Source of the DNA: Pseudomonadota bacterium
GTDB lineage: Bacteria; Pseudomonadota; Gammaproteobacteria; Competibacterales; Competibacteraceae
Length of the DNA: 38,803 nt
Direction of reading: 5' to 3'
Assembly: GCA_030917925.1 (NCBI GenBank)
Contig: JAUPTV010000035.1
Coordinates: forward strand, 1-38,803
The notes below the pieces were generated by a model. That model did no database searches. It saw only the letters and a list, made by a program, of their open reading frames with translations, and was not told where the DNA came from. The first letter of the stretch is position 1; each line of letters begins with the position of its first letter. Positions 36,342-38,803 of the stretch are shown in pieces. The translations under genes and the position numbers were made by a program.

Positions 36342-38803
36342 ATGCCATCAATCAAGATCCACGCTTTTCCCGACTTGCCCATTGAACCGGTATTGCCGGA
36401 ACTCCGCACTGCGCTGCGCCATTCCATGACGTTGGTTCTGCAAGCTCCGCCCGGCGCGGGTAAAACAACCCGGGTTCCGCTGGCGTTGCTGGATGAACCG
36501 TGGCTGGCCGGTCGATCCATTCTGTTGCTGGAACCCCGGCGACTGGCGGTGCGGGCGGCGGCGGCGCGCATGGCCCAGCAATTAGGGGAACCGGTCGGTG
36601 CCATGATCGGCTATCGCATTCGTTTTGAAAAGCAAATCTCACGCCAGACCCGCATTGAAGTATTGACCGAAGGCTTGCTGACCCGCCGCCTGCAACGCGA
36701 TCCAGCGCTGGAAGGCGTGGGTTTGGTTATTTTCGATGAATTCCACGAGCGTAGTTTACACGCTGATTTGGCGCTGGCTCTGTGCCTGGATAGTCAACGC
36801 GGGTTGCGGGAAGACCTGCGGTTGCTGGTGATGTCGGCGACGCTGGATGGAATAGCGGTCGCGCAACTGCTCGACAACGCCCCGATCATCGTCAGCGAAG
36901 GCCGTGCCTGGCCGGTCACCCGGCATTACCTGCCCCGCGATTCCGACCGTCTCGATTTGAACGTCGTGATTCACACGGTGCTGACGGCGCTGGCACAACA
37001 CGTTGGTGATGTGCTGGTCTTTTTGCCCGGCGGCGGGGAAATTCGCCAAGTGCAGCGCCGACTGGAAGCGGAACCGGCCTGCTCCGGGCTGACGCTGGTT
37101 CCCCTGTACGGTGATCTGCCCGGCGAGGCGCAACAACGCGCCATCCAGCCTGACCTCGCCGGACGGCGCAAAGTGGTGTTGGCAACGCCGATTGCGGAAA
37201 CCAGTCTGACCATTGAGGGCGTCAGCGTGGTGGTGGACAGCGGCTGGACCCGGATGCCCCGCTTCGATCCCCGCAGCGGTTTGACCCGGCTGGACTCGGT
37301 TCGCATTTCCATGGATGCCGCTGAACAGCGGGCCGGGCGGGCGGGCCGACAGGAACCAGGAATTTGTTACCGTTTATGGAGTGAAGCGGCGCAAAGTCGA
37401 TTATCGCGCCGCCGTTCCCCGGAAATTCTGGAAGCGGATTTGGCCCCACTGGCCCTGGAACTGGCCCAATGGGGCATAACTGACCCGGCCAATTTGGCCT
37501 GGCTTGATCCGCCGCCTGCCGGGGCGCTGGCTCAGGCGCGGACTTTGTTGACCGAACTGGAAGCGCTGGATGAGCAGGGGCATATCACTCCGACCGGTCA
37601 GGCACTGGCGAACTTACCGACTCATCCTCGCCTGGCGCATCTGCTGCGGCGCGGGGCGGCTCTCGGTCAAGGCGCACTATCCGCTGATCTGGCGGCTTTG
37701 CTGGAAGAGCGCGATTTGCTGCGCGGCGAACACGCCTTCGGCAGCGATCTCGGTATTCGGCTGGAAGCGCTGCACGCCTGCCGACGCCACGGACGCGATG
37801 GCGCACGGCACTGGTCGGCTGACTCTGCTGCTGCGCTGCGTATCGACCAGGCGGCGCGGCGCTGGCGGCAGTTATTAAAGGTGGCCGCGTCCCCGGAAAC
37901 TGCGCCCGACGCGGCGTTGATCGGCCTGTTGGTGGCATTAGCCTATCCTGACCGGATTGCCCGTCGTCGTGAGGGCAGCGCTGATCGTTATCAGTTAGCC
38001 AATGGCCGGGGGGCGCGACTCACCGCTGCTGATCCGCTGATGAACTCCGAATGGCTGGCTGTGGCGCATCTGGACGCCGGGGCGAGTGAAGGGCGAATTT
38101 GGCTGGCCGCGCCGGTTGATCCGGCAGATTTGGCAACCCATCTCGCCGCCCGGCTATTCACCGTTGCTGAAGTGACCTGGGATGATCGGCAAGCGGCGGT
38201 GATCGCCCGTCAGGAACAGCGACTGGGGGCACTGGCGCTGCGTAGTACGCCGCTGACCGATATTGAACCGGAGGCCCGGCGGCAGGCGATGCTGGCCGGG
38301 GTGCGGCAGATGGGGCTGGATTGCCTGCCATGGACGCCGGAATTGCGCGACTGGCAGGCACGGGTTTTGGCTTTGCGGAACTGGCGGCCGGATGAAGACT
38401 GGCCAGATTTGTCCGATGCCTGGCTGATGGAACAGGTTGCCGACTGGCTGGGGCCGTGGCTGGACGGCACGTCGCGCCGCGAGCATCTGGCGCGACTGGA
38501 TTTAACCGCCGTGCTGCACAGTCGGCTGGATCATCGGCAACGGACGCGGCTGAACGCACTGGCGCCTACCCATCTTTCCGTCCCCAGCGGTTCCCACATT
38601 CGCCTGCGCTATCCGCCGGGCGAGTCGCCGGTGCTGGCGGTCAAATTGCAGGAACTGTTCGGGCTGGCGGATACGCCGCGCATCGCCGGGGGGCGGATTC
38701 CCGTCACTTTGCATCTGCTGTCACCGGCGCAACGACCCATTCAGGTCACTCAGGATTTGCGCGGGTTCTGGGAACGGACTTATAGCGAGGTGAAAAAGGA
38801 ATT
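36342..38803 (+). CDS. hrpB: ATP-dependent helicase HrpB (partial, C-terminus off window)
   Basis: Not in the ORF track because it runs off the right edge. MPSIKIHAFPDLPIEPVLPELRTALRHSMTLVLQAPPGAGKTTRVPLALL; DEFHERSLHADLAL; MSATLDG; ATPIAETSLTIEGVSVVVDSGW; QRAGRAGR. Confidence 0.95.
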   Translation, partial: MPSIKIHAFPDLPIEPVLPELRTALRHSMTLVLQAPPGAGKTTRVPLALLDEPWLAGRSILLLEPRRLAVRAAAARMAQQLGEPVGAMIGYRIRFEKQISRQTRIEVLTEGLLTRRLQRDPALEGVGLVIFDEFHERSLHADLALALCLDSQRGLREDLRLLVMSATLDGIAVAQLLDNAPIIVSEGRAWPVTRHYLPRDSDRLDLNVVIHTVLTALAQHVGDVLVFLPGGGEIRQVQRRLEAEPACSGLTLVPLYGDLPGEAQQRAIQPDLAGRRKVVLATPIAETSLTIEGVSVVVDSGWTRMPRFDPRSGLTRLDSVRISMDAAEQRAGRAGRQEPGICYRLWSEAAQSRLSRRRSPEILEADLAPLALELAQWGITDPANLAWLDPPPAGALAQARTLLTELEALDEQGHITPTGQALANLPTHPRLAHLLRRGAALGQGALSADLAALLEERDLLRGEHAFGSDLGIRLEALHACRRHGRDGARHWSADSAAALRIDQAARRWRQLLKVAASPETAPDAALIGLLVALAYPDRIARRREGSADRYQLANGRGARLTAADPLMNSEWLAVAHLDAGASEGRIWLAAPVDPADLATHLAARLFTVAEVTWDDRQAAVIARQEQRLGALALRSTPLTDIEPEARRQAMLAGVRQMGLDCLPWTPELRDWQARVLALRNWRPDEDWPDLSDAWLMEQVADWLGPWLDGTSRREHLARLDLTAVLHSRLDHRQRTRLNALAPTHLSVPSGSHIRLRYPPGESPVLAVKLQELFGLADTPRIAGGRIPVTLHLLSPAQRPIQVTQDLRGFWERTYSEVKKE

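Overview
Dense gammaproteobacterial-looking chromosomal window; I suspect a Competibacter-like lineage from gene content, but this is untested. From left to right it contains: (i) a two-gene minus-strand unit with a CHAT/TPR lipoprotein and a large secreted protein made of 87-aa (261-bp) Ig-like tandem repeats, running off the left edge; (ii) glmM flanked on both sides by decayed IS200/IS605-type tnpB 3' ends; (iii) an amino-acid ABC-type binding protein and a ferredoxin-NADP reductase; (iv) a five-gene minus-strand operon (10383-19146) with a TerD-SrfC fusion P-loop protein, a small membrane protein, an SrfB-like actin-fold ATPase, a membrane-anchored coiled-coil protein and a response-regulator receiver protein with a C-terminal membrane anchor; this is the best candidate for an undescribed system; (v) a Hyb-type [NiFe] hydrogenase operon (small subunit, FeS, NrfD-like, large subunit) whose maturation protease is separated from the large subunit by about 4.9 kb of toxin-antitoxin, restriction-modification and possible integron-cassette DNA; (vi) an Fnr/Crp regulator, hupE, hypB and hypA; (vii) truA, an L,D-transpeptidase and a partial hrpB. 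All assignments are from reading the translations and motifs; no database search was run.
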